DNA of 64,000 bases from Paracoccaceae bacterium (GTDB lineage: Bacteria; Pseudomonadota; Alphaproteobacteria; Rhodobacterales; Rhodobacteraceae), in the NCBI GenBank assembly GCA_016778765.1, contig JADHOV010000009.1:1-64000 (forward strand). The letters run 5' to 3'. The translations under genes were made by a program, and so were the position numbers. Under the pieces are notes generated by a model, which saw only the letters and a program-made list of their open reading frames with translations, searched no databases and was not told the DNA's origin. This document shows positions 1 to 9,949 of this stretch, in pieces. Numbering within the stretch: the first letter of the stretch is position 1; each line of letters begins with the position of its first letter.

Positions 1-962
1 TCAATCGCCCCATCTGTATCGCGATAGCTGTCAATCACAGTCATGAACTTGCTCTCGTTATAGGCTTGATAGCTGTCTTCACAATAGGCGCGCTGAAAGG
101 CCCATTTCAACCAGTCAACGCGATCGGCAGGTGCATCTTTATGCACGTAAAAGCCGCGAAAACGCAAAAGAGGTTCAAAATCCATACCCATTTCGACATG
201 CGTCGGCACATCAGCAAATGCGGCGGGGCGCTCGTTGAACACGGTTAGGATTGGCTTGAAATTGCCCGCATCCAGAAAGTTGCGCACATCGCCTGGTTGT
301 TCGAACAAAGCATCCACTTGGCCACCCAAAAGCGCGCCATAGCGCGGGGCTCCTTTGTCAAATGAGATCTGCTGGATCTGCATGTCTGAGGCATCGGTGA
401 TAAATTTCATGATCACCCGTTCCATCGAGCCTTCTTTTGACACGTTGGCGATGGTTGCTTTGCCATCCTGAGCCTGAACCCATGCCACAAAGCTGGGCCA
501 ATCGGTGAAGCGTGTTTCATTGCTTCGAATATACACTTGCGAGAAGGTAACTTGTGAAATCACCAATGGAATCAGATCAACTGCTGGATTTGGTTTGCTC
601 GAATCCAGCGCATGGGCTGAGGATGCATCATCAATATGTTCAAGAACCGTGTAACCATCAGCAGGCGCTGACATATAGGCGGTCATACCAACCGTGCCGG
701 ATCCGCCTGGTTTGTGATCGCGGTTGATATTGACTGATGTCAAACCGGTGACCGCTTCGGCCATTGCAGCTGCAACTTGGCCCGATCCACCACCAGGACC
801 ATAGGGAACCACCATGGTTAAAGCCCGCTCGGGAAAGCCACCGGGCTTGGCCATGCTGGCCTCGCTGACCCGGCATTCACCGGCAAAGCCCAAACTTGCC
901 ATACCGGTTAAGGCAGACGCTGTGAGGGCGATAGACAGCGTTCTTTTGAGTGTTATCTTCAT
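1..962 (-). CDS. TctC/Bug-family tripartite tricarboxylate transporter substrate-binding protein (partial)
   Basis: Periplasmic solute-binding protein of the tripartite tricarboxylate transporter (TTT) type, which would deliver a small carboxylate to a TctAB membrane pair. Reading the minus strand from ATG at 962 gives an open frame of about 320 codons that runs off the left edge, so the C-terminus is missing. The N-terminus has a signal peptide (KRTLSIALTASALTG, then SLGFAGEC). The family-typical segment LTMVVPYGPGGGSGQVAAA follows near residue 50. A very strong Shine-Dalgarno, AGGAGGAGG at 968-976, lies 5 nt before the ATG and fixes the start. No tctA or tctB is in view; they could lie to the left. 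The substrate cannot be told from sequence. Confidence 0.88.
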   Translation of the reverse strand, partial: MKITLKRTLSIALTASALTGMASLGFAGECRVSEASMAKPGGFPERALTMVVPYGPGGGSGQVAAAMAEAVTGLTSVNINRDHKPGGSGTVGMTAYMSAPADGYTVLEHIDDASSAHALDSSKPNPAVDLIPLVISQVTFSQVYIRSNETRFTDWPSFVAWVQAQDGKATIANVSKEGSMERVIMKFITDASDMQIQQISFDKGAPRYGALLGGQVDALFEQPGDVRNFLDAGNFKPILTVFNERPAAFADVPTHVEMGMDFEPLLRFRGFYVHKDAPADRVDWLKWAFQRAYCEDSYQAYNESKFMTVIDSYRDTDGAI

Positions 963-1475
963 TATTTCCTCCTCCTATTGATCTGATCGTATTTTTTTAT
1001 TGTCGATCATGAAAACAATGGTGCCTCTGGGGCCCTATATGTCAACAAAAAAGCCTCTTTATACGTTATGCAAAATGAAAGAAGTTTTTTAAATAAATGC
1101 ATTTTATACTGTTGTGATACTTTATCGTCATATCATTTTATGGTTTAAATCCTTCAAGGCGGTCATCTGCGCAGCTGCCTTTGGACCCTTTCAAGCTTGC
1201 ATACTGTCCGTGCAGGGCCGCCATTTTGCCAAGATAGACTGACGCATATTTATGTTTTGAGGCTTTTTTCATTCAACCTTAGATATGTTTGCGCTTTTGG
1301 CAAATGCTTTGAAACCGATTTCGAGCGCTTCAAATGATCATACAGAAATCAATATTTTTGAGCCATGTTAGCGCAATGGCGGAGCTTGAAAAAATACTGC
1401 TTGCAGCGCAGGATCGATTTGGCGTTAAGATAGTGGGTCTGGTAAAGTCTCAAGCCGCGTCACAGGAGGGGCCGT
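963..1475. other. Intergenic region between divergent tctC-like and mttB-like genes
   Basis: About 510 bases with no convincing gene. The left half is AT-rich and should hold the promoter of the minus-strand solute-binding protein; no clear -35/-10 pair can be assigned. A 40-codon open frame starting MAELEKILLAAQDRFG (1375-1497) has no Shine-Dalgarno and resembles nothing I recognise. A GGAGGGG Shine-Dalgarno near 1466 belongs to the small open frame listed next. Confidence 0.5.
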
Positions 1476-1760
1476 ATGCGCGCAGAATTCAGCCTTGATA
1501 ATGACCTATATTTTCTTGGGCGGTGCAGGTTAAAGCGCCGGCTGCAGATGAAAACTATCTGCAACGTTCGGCAGCCACAGAGACAAAGTTGTTTACAACG
1601 GATAAAAGCTGCAAGGGGCTTTTGCCGCGCTATTCTGGGCAAAAAGATGGGCCCGATGCTCCGAAATTTTAATGGTGTTTTGCTGCGCCGGTTGGATCGT
1701 CCTCAAATCTTTGTATGGGCGAAGGATCGCTCGTTTAATGCTCCGGCTGCGCCAGCCTGA
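1476..1760 (+). CDS. Possible small ORF translationally coupled to the mttB-like gene
   Basis: A 94-codon frame whose ATG is preceded by GGAGGGG at a good distance. Its TGA overlaps the ATG of the next gene (TGATG at 1758-1762), as in translational coupling. The predicted product is Arg/Lys-rich with several Cys, has no recognisable domain, and does not read like a typical protein. It may be a leader, a degraded gene or chance. It is listed because the downstream gene has no Shine-Dalgarno of its own, so translation through this frame could matter. Confidence 0.25.
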   Translation: MRAEFSLDNDLYFLGRCRLKRRLQMKTICNVRQPQRQSCLQRIKAARGFCRAILGKKMGPMLRNFNGVLLRRLDRPQIFVWAKDRSFNAPAAPA

Positions 1761-3259
1761 TGGTCCGCCGCTCTCGCTCATCAGCGGCCTTTAACCAGGC
1801 AGCTGCTGCACCGAATACGGTTGCACAGGGGGGAACCTGGGCGCCTTTCTCAGATCAGAGCCTTAGTAAAATTCAACAAACTGTTTTTAAAATTTTAACC
1901 GATATAGGCGTGTCTGAAGCGCCCGATACGCTCTGCGATGTTATCATCGAGGCGGGGGGACGGTGTGAAAACGACCGGCTCTTTTATCCGCGCGATTTGT
2001 TGGAGGCCGCTGTGCAAGAGGGCCCAAAACAGGTCTTGCTGGCCGGACAAATCCCCCTGCATGATCTTAGGCTGGGCGCAAGCGCGTCTTATACAGGAAC
2101 CGGGGGGGCAGCCCCGACGGTTTTGGATGATCAGAGCAAAACCTACCACCCGTCTACATTGGCAGATTTATTTTCTGCCGCCCGATTGTCCGATACGCTC
2201 AATCATATCCATTTTTTTTCACGCTCAGTGGTGGCGCGCGATATTGAAGATCCGCTGGAATTTGATCTAGGAACCGCGGTTGCTTCGGTTTTTGGCACCT
2301 CGAAGCATGTGATGGTTGCAGCCAGTGAGGCCGCGCATGTGCCCAAAATTGCCGAGCTGTGTTATGAGATTGCCGGAGGGGAAGCCGCCTTCCGGGAGAG
2401 GCCGTTTTTGTCCTTGAATATAAATCATGCGGTACCCCCATTGCGCATGCATGCGCAAAGCATCGCCGTTATGCATGCGGCAGTGAAGGCGGGCATTCCG
2501 GTGCATTGTAATGTTTTTGGTCAATTGGGCGCGTCTAGCGCGGTCACATTGGCGGGATCGGTTGCGCAGACCTTGGCAGAAGTGTTGGCGGGTTTGGCCT
2601 TTGTGCATGCGTTAGACCCACAAGCGCCCAGAATCGCGGGGCCGCGCCCGATGATTATCGATTTGCGCAGCGGCGGCATGGCTGGCGGGGCGGGGGAACA
2701 ATCAATGGCAACCGCGATGGCCGCGCAAGCCTTGCGCTCGTGGCAGATCCCATGCTCGGTGATTGCGGGGGCAACCGATAGCAAGCTGGCTGATTTTCAA
2801 TCCGGATATGAAAAAGCCATGACGATTCAATCTGCGATGCAAAGCGGGGCCAATTTGATCACGCAGGCAGCGGGGGCGCAAGCCGCCTTGATGGGCGTGA
2901 GCTTTGCTGCCATGGTTGCGGATAATGATATGCTTGGCGCTATTTTGCGCGCCAATATTCTGCCCGAAATTTCAGAGGAGACCCTTGCCTTAGCCGCGAT
3001 CGCGGATGTTGTCGCCGGCGAAGGGCATTTCTTGGGCCGGCCCGAAACCTATGCGCGCATGCGCAGTGATTTCTTATATCCTGACGTTGCGGATCGTGGA
3101 TTGATTGAAGAGTGGCACGCCAGCGATAAGCTGGATATGGGCAGCCGCGCGGCGCGGCAGGCGCGCATTCTGTTGCAAAACCATTGGCCAAAACATACCT
3201 CTCAAGCCTTGCGAGAGCGCTATCTTAAGCGCTTTGGATTGCCGCTCGGCCCGGGTTGA
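1760..3259 (+). CDS. MttB-family (trimethylamine/betaine-type) methyltransferase, non-pyrrolysine
   Basis: A 499-residue protein of the MttB superfamily, corrinoid-dependent methyltransferases that demethylate quaternary or tertiary amines. Family features are the N-terminal helix region with ILTDIGVSEAPDT, the segment SYTGTGGAAPTVLDD, and the long barrel with GTSKHVMVAASEAAHVP, FLSLNINHAVPPL and GGMAGGAGEQ. The frame is continuous without an internal TAG, so it belongs to the large non-pyrrolysine branch that includes glycine-betaine methyltransferases. The start ATG overlaps the stop of the upstream small frame, and no Shine-Dalgarno lies directly before it. No corrinoid protein or reactivase is nearby, so the partner must be elsewhere. 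The methyl donor is not known. Confidence 0.85.
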   Translation: MVRRSRSSAAFNQAAAAPNTVAQGGTWAPFSDQSLSKIQQTVFKILTDIGVSEAPDTLCDVIIEAGGRCENDRLFYPRDLLEAAVQEGPKQVLLAGQIPLHDLRLGASASYTGTGGAAPTVLDDQSKTYHPSTLADLFSAARLSDTLNHIHFFSRSVVARDIEDPLEFDLGTAVASVFGTSKHVMVAASEAAHVPKIAELCYEIAGGEAAFRERPFLSLNINHAVPPLRMHAQSIAVMHAAVKAGIPVHCNVFGQLGASSAVTLAGSVAQTLAEVLAGLAFVHALDPQAPRIAGPRPMIIDLRSGGMAGGAGEQSMATAMAAQALRSWQIPCSVIAGATDSKLADFQSGYEKAMTIQSAMQSGANLITQAAGAQAALMGVSFAAMVADNDMLGAILRANILPEISEETLALAAIADVVAGEGHFLGRPETYARMRSDFLYPDVADRGLIEEWHASDKLDMGSRAARQARILLQNHWPKHTSQALRERYLKRFGLPLGPG

Positions 3260-3475
3260 GATGGCGGTTTCAAAAGGAAATAAAGGCCTTTAAACAAGCC
3301 ATTGCCGCAACCGTTTTGCTGCGCGGCCAAAAGCGTATCGCTCTGCCCTTCTGGGTCTGCTGACGCTTGAGAAATAGCGTAATTTCCATAAGGGCAACGA
3401 TTTTGGCTTACGCGTTCTAAAAGGGCCCGGCCCGCCAGTTTCGCAATTCAGGGTCTCACCGGGTGATACGTGAGA

Positions 3476-3928
3476 TTACGTTTGCTCTGGCGCATCTAAA
3501 ATTTCGGAAAACCTGATGAAAAATTTACCCGCCAGTTTTTTCGCTGTGCTTTGCACCAACCGGTTGCCCAATTGCGCCAGTTTGCCGCCGATATCGGCTT
3601 TGGCCGCGTAAGCAAGGATGGTTTTATCCCCTTCGGCGCGCAAAGTCACATCGGCGCTGCCTTTGGCATGCCCGGCTGCACCGCCATTGCCCTTACCGCT
3701 TAACGAAAACTTGTCCGGTGCCCCGGTTTGGTCAAGAACAACCTCACCGCTGAAGCGCGCCTTTACCGGGCCAACTTTCAAAACCACTTTGGCCTCTAAA
3801 TTGGTGTCGGAATGTTTGATCAGCTCTTCGCAGCCCGGAATACATTGCTGCAAAATTTCAGGATCATTCAGCGCCGCATAAACAGTGCTTATCGGGGCAT
3901 TGATTTCGATTTCGTCGTTCAGTTCCAT
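3476..3928 (-). CDS. coxG: CoxG, carbon monoxide dehydrogenase accessory protein (SRPBCC family)
   Basis: A 150-residue member of the SRPBCC/START-like CoxG family: INAPISTVYAALNDPEILQQ near the N-terminus, then GCEEL, and the beta-sheet run VVLKVGPVKARFSGEV. CoxG proteins help attach CODH to the inner membrane; in mycobacteria a homologue binds menaquinone and links CODH to the respiratory chain. It is the last gene of the cox set, about 200 bases after coxF, a larger gap than between the other genes, so it may have its own promoter or be read through. It is convergent with the mttB-like gene. Start ATG at 3928 is preceded by a GGAACC-type Shine-Dalgarno. Confidence 0.9.
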   Translation of the reverse strand: MELNDEIEINAPISTVYAALNDPEILQQCIPGCEELIKHSDTNLEAKVVLKVGPVKARFSGEVVLDQTGAPDKFSLSGKGNGGAAGHAKGSADVTLRAEGDKTILAYAAKADIGGKLAQLGNRLVQSTAKKLAGKFFIRFSEILDAPEQT

Positions 3929-4130
3929 GGGGGTTCCTTCGTTAGCAGCAGGGGAATTTGAGGCGCGCCAATGCGTCAGCTTGCTGCGCTGTCAGCGATA
4001 AGCGCTGTATTTGCCGCCGTATAAACTTTAAAATAATTTTCATATGAACCTCACTTTCCAAGCATGATGCGCAGATGTCTGGCAGAGATCCTGCGCATAA
4101 ACAAGACATCTCAAACGCAGCGTTTTGGCA

Positions 4131-4931
4131 CTAGTCATTTTGGGCCTCTCCTCGGAAGGTTTTGCGCCGCAATTGCGTCAATCCGGCCAAGATAGACAAC
4201 GCAATTTCTTCGGGGGTAACCGCGCCAATATCTAAGCCCGCAGGTGCTTGCACGGCGCGCACCCGCTCTTCCGGCAATCCGCTTTCGATCAGTTTTATCG
4301 CGAGCGTCTGGTATTTTTTGCGGCTGCCGACAAAGGCAACGAACCCTGTGCTTGCGCTTAATGAGGCGCGCAGTGCTTGCAAATCGCTTTGGCCTTGCGT
4401 GGCGATCACAATCGCATGGCGTTTTGTCGATGGCGATATGGCGAACCCATCAGATCGCGCGTTGCCTGAAACCGACCAATCAAATTGAGGGGCCAGCGCG
4501 GTAAGGGCCATCGCCACCGGCGAGGCGCCAAAAACAATTAGCTCAGGGCGGGGCAAACAGGGCTCGATAAAAATATCAATCGTGCCTTTTGAAGGGCAGC
4601 CATTGCGCGCAAAGCGCATGCCCTCGCTTTCGTCTCCATTGCTCAATCCCTTTTCTGACAGCAGGTCTTCGGGGGTGATCGAAACTAGCTGCGGAGTGTC
4701 TTCGTGAATGGCGCGCAAGACGCCTTGTGTAACCGCGCTGCGGGCGCAGGCCCCCCCGATCCAACCAAAAACAATCTGACCCTGCGCATCCAGTACAGCT
4801 TTGGCACCCGGCTTGGCCGCTGTGGCTCCGGCGGTGCGGATAATCGTGGCCAGCGCAAAGGCTTCTTGGCGCGTACGCAGCCCGTCAATCGCCTCGGAAA
4901 TATCATCATCGAGCAATTCTTTGGGCATCAT
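4131..4931 (-). CDS. coxF: CoxF, XdhC/CoxI-family maturation factor
   Basis: A 266-residue XdhC/CoxI-family protein. The N-terminal XdhC-type segment contains FALATIIRTAGATAAKPGAK and the cysteine-bearing GWIGGACARSAV. A Rossmann-like C-terminal part follows (IVFGASPVAMALTAL; FVAFVGSRKKYQTLA; GLDIGAVTPEEIALSILA). Such proteins act in maturation of the molybdenum cofactor site. In Oligotropha CoxD, CoxE and CoxF together build the copper-sulfur-molybdenum centre of CODH. Its ATG overlaps the TGA of coxE by 4 bases (4928-4931), so the two are translationally coupled. Confidence 0.9.
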   Translation of the reverse strand: MMPKELLDDDISEAIDGLRTRQEAFALATIIRTAGATAAKPGAKAVLDAQGQIVFGWIGGACARSAVTQGVLRAIHEDTPQLVSITPEDLLSEKGLSNGDESEGMRFARNGCPSKGTIDIFIEPCLPRPELIVFGASPVAMALTALAPQFDWSVSGNARSDGFAISPSTKRHAIVIATQGQSDLQALRASLSASTGFVAFVGSRKKYQTLAIKLIESGLPEERVRAVQAPAGLDIGAVTPEEIALSILAGLTQLRRKTFRGEAQND

Positions 4932-6109
4932 AGGCGGGCCAGCTCCGGTTCTAAAGTGGCAAGCTCAGCCAATGATCCGGCAGATTTGAATCCATCAAGA
5001 TAAGGCATTGCGGCCGCCATGCCCTTGGCAATTGGCTGATAATCTTGCCAGCTTTTCAGCGGATTCAACCAAATGATTTTACAGCCACGCTTTTTGAGCT
5101 GCGCCAGCGCACCCGCCAATTGATGCGCTGGGCCCGTATCGTACCCATCGGATAAAATAAGCACCACGGTGCGCCCGTTGACGAATTTTTTTGCATAATT
5201 ACGGGCATAATAATCCAAACTTTCGCCGATTTTTGAGCCGCCTCCAAACCCGTCTGCCATCAGCGACATCCGCGTTAAGGCGCGAAACGCGTCTTTGTCG
5301 CGCATGGCTTCGCTGATCCGGATCAAGCGGGTGTGAAATAAATAGGCATCGGTGGTGGGGTCGTTGCGCATCAAACCTAGTAAAAACGCAAGAAACACTT
5401 TTGCGTATACCGTCATCGAGCCAGAGACATCGCAGAGTGCAGATATTTTTAAGCTGCGTTCGGGGCGGTTTTTTCGGGCAAGCCGGATTGGCTCGCCGCC
5501 CGTTGCAAGGCTTTGACGGATAATTTTGCGAAAATGCAATTGAGCCCCTTTTTGCGCCGCACGGCGGCGGCGCACGCGGCGGTCTTTTAAGGCGGTGCCC
5601 AGTTTCTCGGCCAGTTCTTGGGCCTTTGCAAGATCGCTTGGTTCGATCAAAGCGCGTAAATCGGCGCGTTTTAGATTATTGGTTTTGCTGGCGATTAAAC
5701 GCCCCACCCCATCGCTTTCTGCCTCGTTTTCGCCGGTCTCTGGGGTGTCGGGGGCGCCAGATGCCCCTTGATCGGTGCCCGCGGCGCGGCGCGAAGATGA
5801 CATTTGATCAGCGTGCGAAGGTTTCTGAGCGGAGATAACTTTTGGTTTAACCCGCCCAGTATTCAACCAATAGGCGGCGAAAAGATCGTCAAACCGCGCT
5901 GCATCTTCTTTGCATCCGGTGCAGATCGCCTTTAGGGCAGCGCGGGTTTCTTGGATATGTGCCGCCGAGACATGGCTGAGACCGACCAGTGCCAAATCGG
6001 TTTCCGCCACGCCAAGGCGCAGGCCATTTTCCCGCAGATGGGCCAAAAATCCGCTCATTCTGGCGGCAGGGCCCGGATCGCGCCCAGCAAATCGGGTTAC
6101 GCGGCTCAT
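4928..6109 (-). CDS. coxE: CoxE, VWA-domain CODH maturation protein
   Basis: A 393-residue VWA protein. The von Willebrand A-like domain occupies roughly residues 215-390, with the metal-binding DVSGSM motif near residue 227 and the later MIDAS residues in LMADGFGGGSKIG and VVLILSDGYDTG. The N-terminal half is charged and helical. CoxE works with the AAA+ protein CoxD in inserting the active-site metals of CODH, a MoxR-VWA chaperone pair. It overlaps both neighbours by 4 bases (coxD at 6106-6109, coxF at 4928-4931). Confidence 0.92.
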   Translation of the reverse strand: MSRVTRFAGRDPGPAARMSGFLAHLRENGLRLGVAETDLALVGLSHVSAAHIQETRAALKAICTGCKEDAARFDDLFAAYWLNTGRVKPKVISAQKPSHADQMSSSRRAAGTDQGASGAPDTPETGENEAESDGVGRLIASKTNNLKRADLRALIEPSDLAKAQELAEKLGTALKDRRVRRRRAAQKGAQLHFRKIIRQSLATGGEPIRLARKNRPERSLKISALCDVSGSMTVYAKVFLAFLLGLMRNDPTTDAYLFHTRLIRISEAMRDKDAFRALTRMSLMADGFGGGSKIGESLDYYARNYAKKFVNGRTVVLILSDGYDTGPAHQLAGALAQLKKRGCKIIWLNPLKSWQDYQPIAKGMAAAMPYLDGFKSAGSLAELATLEPELARL

Positions 6110-6990
6110 GCTGCGCGCCCGGCAAGCCGCTGTGCCACTTCACGCGTGATATGGGCTTGATCGCTTTGGGTTTTTAAAAGCGTGGTCAAGCTGGCCTGCA
6201 AGGCCGCGGGGTTCGCGGTGAGATCGGCGATGCCCAGCCCCATCAGCGCTGCTGCAAAATCCAGCGTTTCGGCAATTCCAGGGATTTTTTCCAAGTCCTC
6301 TGCCCGCAGTTTTTGCACAAATCCGATGATTTGCTCCGCGAGCTTGGCTTGTATATCGGGGCATCGGCTGTTTAAAATGGCCAATTCGGTTTCCCGATCT
6401 GGATAGTCAACATAGGTGTAAAGGCAACGCCTGCGCAGCGCATCTGATAAATCGCGCGTGCCATTTGCAGTCAGAACCACAATGGGTTTACTCACCGCTT
6501 TTAATGTGCCGAGCTCTGGCACGGTGATTTGAAAATCCGCCAAAATTTCTAAAAGATAGGCTTCAAATTCTTCATCTGCGCGGTCGATTTCATCGATCAG
6601 CAATACCGGCGCTTGGGGTTGGCGAATGGCGGCCAAAAGCGGGCGTTCGAGTAAGAACTCTTCTGAAAAAATGCGCTTTTCAACCGTGGATCCGGTTTCG
6701 CCTGCTTCGGCGCTGCTGCGGATCGCCAAAAGTTGGCGTTGGTAATTCCATTCGTAAATAGCCTGCGCAGCATCCAGACCTTCATAGCATTGTAAGCGGA
6801 TGAGCTTGGTATTTTGCACCGTTGCCAACACCCGCGCCACTTCGGTTTTGCCAACGCCAGCGGCCCCTTCTAACAGGATCGGCCGTTGCAGCGAGATCGC
6901 CAAATGCAAGGCGACAGCCAAATCATCCGATGCCATATATCCTGCCTCGGCCATCGCGGTTTGCACTGCGCTAAAGCTCATTTCTGCCAT
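6106..6990 (-). CDS. coxD: CoxD, MoxR-type AAA+ ATPase for CODH maturation
   Basis: A 294-residue MoxR-family AAA+ ATPase. Walker A is GAAGVGKT at residues 42-49, Walker B is LLIDEIDRADEEFEA near residue 150, and sensor 1 is VVLTANGTRDLSDALRRR. CoxD is required to sulfurate and metallate the CODH molybdenum site. It lies 38 bases after coxL and overlaps coxE by 4. A second in-frame ATG three codons in (6981) has better spacing to the GAGG Shine-Dalgarno, so the true start may be there. Confidence 0.93.
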   Translation of the reverse strand: MAEMSFSAVQTAMAEAGYMASDDLAVALHLAISLQRPILLEGAAGVGKTEVARVLATVQNTKLIRLQCYEGLDAAQAIYEWNYQRQLLAIRSSAEAGETGSTVEKRIFSEEFLLERPLLAAIRQPQAPVLLIDEIDRADEEFEAYLLEILADFQITVPELGTLKAVSKPIVVLTANGTRDLSDALRRRCLYTYVDYPDRETELAILNSRCPDIQAKLAEQIIGFVQKLRAEDLEKIPGIAETLDFAAALMGLGIADLTANPAALQASLTTLLKTQSDQAHITREVAQRLAGRAA

Positions 6991-7028
6991 CCTCGAAAGC
7001 GGGCGGAAAAGATCCGCCCGTGCTTTGC

Positions 7029-9446
7029 TTAGTCATGCAAGCCTAAATCGTTTGCGATCTTCCAAACCCGCCAATGATCGTGGGGCATATGCGCCTGCCG
7101 CAATCCAAAGGCGCGAAAGGCATCATGCACAGCGTTTGAAAAGGCCGGAACGCCCCCCACATTCGGACTTTCACCGACACCTTTGGCTCCGATCGGATGA
7201 TGCGGCGAGGGCGTGGTTGTATGATCAGTGGTGTAATGGGGCGTTTCCCAAGCCGTTGGCAGGAAGAAATCCATCAAGGTTCCAGTTTTCACATTGCCCA
7301 TCTCATCATAGGCGATTTCTTGGCCCATCGCGATCGCCAGCGCTTCGGTTAAACCGCCATGCACTTGGCCCTCAATAATCATCGGGTTGATCCGCGTGCC
7401 GCAATCATCCAGCGCATAAAATTGCCGGATTTCATGCTCGCCTGTATCCACATCTAATTCCATCACGCAGATATAGGCGCCGAACGGGTAGGTCATATTG
7501 GGCGGATCATAGTAGCTGACCGCCTCTAGGCCCGGTTCAAGCCCCGGTATCGCCTGATTATAGCTGGCAAACGCAATGTCTTTCATGGTTTTGAAACGCT
7601 CAGGCGCGCCCTTAACCACAAAGCGATCCACGTCAAACTCAACGTCATCATCATGCACTTCCAGCAGATAGGCTGCAATCATCTGCGCTTTGGCGCGAAT
7701 CTTACGCCCCGCCATTGCGGTGGCGGCGCCGGCCACCGGCGTTGAGCGCGAGCCATAGGTGCCAAGCCCGTAGGGGGCCGTATCGGTATCGCCCTCCTCG
7801 ATGGTGATCGAATCTGCCGGTAGGCCGATTTCTGTGGCCAGAATTTGGGCAAATGTTGTAGCATGGCCCTGCCCCTGACTGATGGTGCCAAGCCGCGCGA
7901 TGGCGGATCCCGTGGGATGAATGCGAATTTCGCAGCTGTCAAACATGCCCAGCCCCAAAATATCGCAGTTTTTGACGGGTCCGGCCCCGACAATCTCGGT
8001 GAAATGGGTCAAACCAATTCCCAATAATTTGCGGGTTTCACCGCGCTGAAACGCGGCCACGCGCTCGCTTTGCTCTTTGCGCAGATCGTCATAGTTCACG
8101 GCTTTCAACGCTTTGTCCCAAGCCGTGTGATAATCGCCGGAATCATATTCCCAGCCCAGCGCTGAATTATACGGAAATTGATCCTTTTTGATAAAGTTGA
8201 TCCGGCGCAATTCGGCTGCATCCATGTTCAGCTCAATTGCCAAAACCTCGACCATGCGTTCGATGAAATAAGCCGCTTCCGTGACGCGAAAGGAACAGCG
8301 ATAGGCCACGCCACCAGGGGCTTTGTTCGTGTAGACACCATCGACTGCCAGATAGGCGGTGGGGATATCGTAAGATCCTGTGCAAATATTCATGAAGCCG
8401 GCTGGAAATTTGGTGGGATCTGCGCAGGCGTCAAACCCTCCGTGATCGGCTGTTGTATGACACCAGAGCCCTGTGATCTTGCCGTCTTTGGTGGCCGAAA
8501 TCTTCCCTTGCATCCAATAATCACGGGCAAAAGCCGTGGTCATCAGATTGTCCATCCGATCTTCGATCCATTTCACCGGCTGGCCAGTGACGATGGAGGC
8601 CACAACTGAGCAGACATAGCCAGCATAAGCACCAACTTTATTGCCAAACCCGCCTCCGATATCGGGCGAGATCACGCGAATATTATGTTCTTCAATGCCC
8701 GAAATCAGTGAGACCACGGTGCGGATCGCATGCGGCGCTTGAAACGTGCCCCAAAGCGTCAGCTTGCCATTGACCTTATCCATTGAGGCCACGCAGCCGC
8801 AGGTTTCCAAGGGGCAAGGATGGGTGCGATGATAATAGATCATTTCCTCAGCCACCACATCGGCTTCGGCCAGCACCTGTTCGGTAGCGTCTTTTTCACC
8901 AGCTTCCCATGTGAAGATATGGTTGTGATGCTTGCGCGGTCCATGCGCGCCATCGGCTTTTGGATCAAGATCTTCGCGCAAAACAACGTCTGACTTCAGC
9001 GCTTCAAACGGATCTGTCAGAACCGGCAGTTCTTCATATTCAACCTCGACCGCCTCGATTCCATCCGCGGCTGCAAAACGGTCTTTGGCGATGACAAACG
9101 CCACTTCCTGGCCTTGAAACAACACTTTACCATCGGCCAAAACCATTTGCTTATCGCCGGCCAAAGTGGGCATCCAATGCAGGCCCAAAGGTTCAAGATC
9201 TTTGGCTGTCAGCACCGCCAACACGCCGGGCACTTTCAAAGCGGCTTCGGTGTTTATATCCACCACGCGGGCATGCGCATAGGGTGAGCGTACAAAATCT
9301 CCCGACAGCATCCCGTCAAGTTTGATGTCATCGACATAATTGCCTTTGCCTTGGGTAAAGCGCGCATCTTCAACGCGTTTACGCGAGGATCCCATGCCTT
9401 TGAGGCTTGATTTGCGCTCTTCGCGGTCTGGAGTCATATCATTCAT
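7029..9446 (-). CDS. coxL: CoxL, form I aerobic carbon monoxide dehydrogenase large subunit
   Basis: Molybdenum-copper catalytic subunit of aerobic CODH, which oxidises CO to CO2 with water. The 805 residues match the family length. The active-site loop reads AYRCSFR at residues 381-387, with the copper-binding Cys at 384; this is the form I signature (form II enzymes have AYRGAGR). The molybdopterin-contacting segments [10 protein letters not shown] and [16 protein letters not shown], and the C-terminal [13 protein letters not shown] with the Glu, are intact. An in-frame open stretch continues upstream to 9530 inside coxS. I chose ATG at 9446 because AAGGAGG lies 7 nt before it and it forms an ATGA overlap with the coxS stop. 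Confidence 0.97.
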   Translation of the reverse strand: MNDMTPDREERKSSLKGMGSSRKRVEDARFTQGKGNYVDDIKLDGMLSGDFVRSPYAHARVVDINTEAALKVPGVLAVLTAKDLEPLGLHWMPTLAGDKQMVLADGKVLFQGQEVAFVIAKDRFAAADGIEAVEVEYEELPVLTDPFEALKSDVVLREDLDPKADGAHGPRKHHNHIFTWEAGEKDATEQVLAEADVVAEEMIYYHRTHPCPLETCGCVASMDKVNGKLTLWGTFQAPHAIRTVVSLISGIEEHNIRVISPDIGGGFGNKVGAYAGYVCSVVASIVTGQPVKWIEDRMDNLMTTAFARDYWMQGKISATKDGKITGLWCHTTADHGGFDACADPTKFPAGFMNICTGSYDIPTAYLAVDGVYTNKAPGGVAYRCSFRVTEAAYFIERMVEVLAIELNMDAAELRRINFIKKDQFPYNSALGWEYDSGDYHTAWDKALKAVNYDDLRKEQSERVAAFQRGETRKLLGIGLTHFTEIVGAGPVKNCDILGLGMFDSCEIRIHPTGSAIARLGTISQGQGHATTFAQILATEIGLPADSITIEEGDTDTAPYGLGTYGSRSTPVAGAATAMAGRKIRAKAQMIAAYLLEVHDDDVEFDVDRFVVKGAPERFKTMKDIAFASYNQAIPGLEPGLEAVSYYDPPNMTYPFGAYICVMELDVDTGEHEIRQFYALDDCGTRINPMIIEGQVHGGLTEALAIAMGQEIAYDEMGNVKTGTLMDFFLPTAWETPHYTTDHTTTPSPHHPIGAKGVGESPNVGGVPAFSNAVHDAFRAFGLRQAHMPHDHWRVWKIANDLGLHD

Positions 9447-9937
9447 TCTGCAGCCTCCTTCGCGGCGTTCATCTCGGCCGCAGCGGCGAGAATGGATTTG
9501 ACGATATTTTGATAACCGGTGCAGCGGCACAGATTGCCCGACATTCCAAAGCGTATCTCTTCTTCGGTTGGGGATGGGTTTTCCTCAAGCAGTTTTGCCG
9601 CACGGGTGATCATTCCTGGCGTGCAATAGCCGCATTGCAAACCATGATGCTCTTTGAACGCGCTCTGCAGCGGGTGTAGCGCATCTGGGCCGCCCATACC
9701 TTCGATCGTGGTCACGTCTGCGCCATTGGCTTGGCCGATAAAAACCGTACAGGCTTTGACCGATTTGCCATCCATGGTAATGGTGCACGCGCCGCAATGC
9801 GATGTTTCGCAGCCGATATGTGGGCCCGTGATGTTCAACCGTTCGCGCAATGTATAGATCAGCAATTCGCGCGGCTCGGCGAGAAACTCTTCTTTCTGGC
9901 CGTTCACGGTCAGCTTGATATGTAGTTTATCTGTCAT
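9443..9937 (-). CDS. coxS: CoxS, CODH small iron-sulfur subunit
   Basis: A 164-residue [2Fe-2S] subunit that carries electrons from the Mo site to the flavoprotein. The plant-type cluster ligands are C43, C48, C51 and C63 ([10 protein letters not shown], then KACT). The second, four-helix domain has C102, C105, C137 and C139 (QCGYC; CRC). All eight cysteines are present. It sits between coxM (12 bases upstream) and coxL (4-base overlap). A GGAAT Shine-Dalgarno precedes the ATG. Confidence 0.96.
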   Translation of the reverse strand: MTDKLHIKLTVNGQKEEFLAEPRELLIYTLRERLNITGPHIGCETSHCGACTITMDGKSVKACTVFIGQANGADVTTIEGMGGPDALHPLQSAFKEHHGLQCGYCTPGMITRAAKLLEENPSPTEEEIRFGMSGNLCRCTGYQNIVKSILAAAAEMNAAKEAAE

Positions 9938-9949
9938 ATTTTATTCCTT

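Noticed and set aside
1760..3259. Pyrrolysine-containing MttB
   Set aside because: The frame has no internal TAG and no pylTSBCD genes are visible.
9447..9530. 28-codon extension of coxL
   Set aside because: Lies inside coxS; the ATG at 9446 has AAGGAGG and an ATGA overlap.
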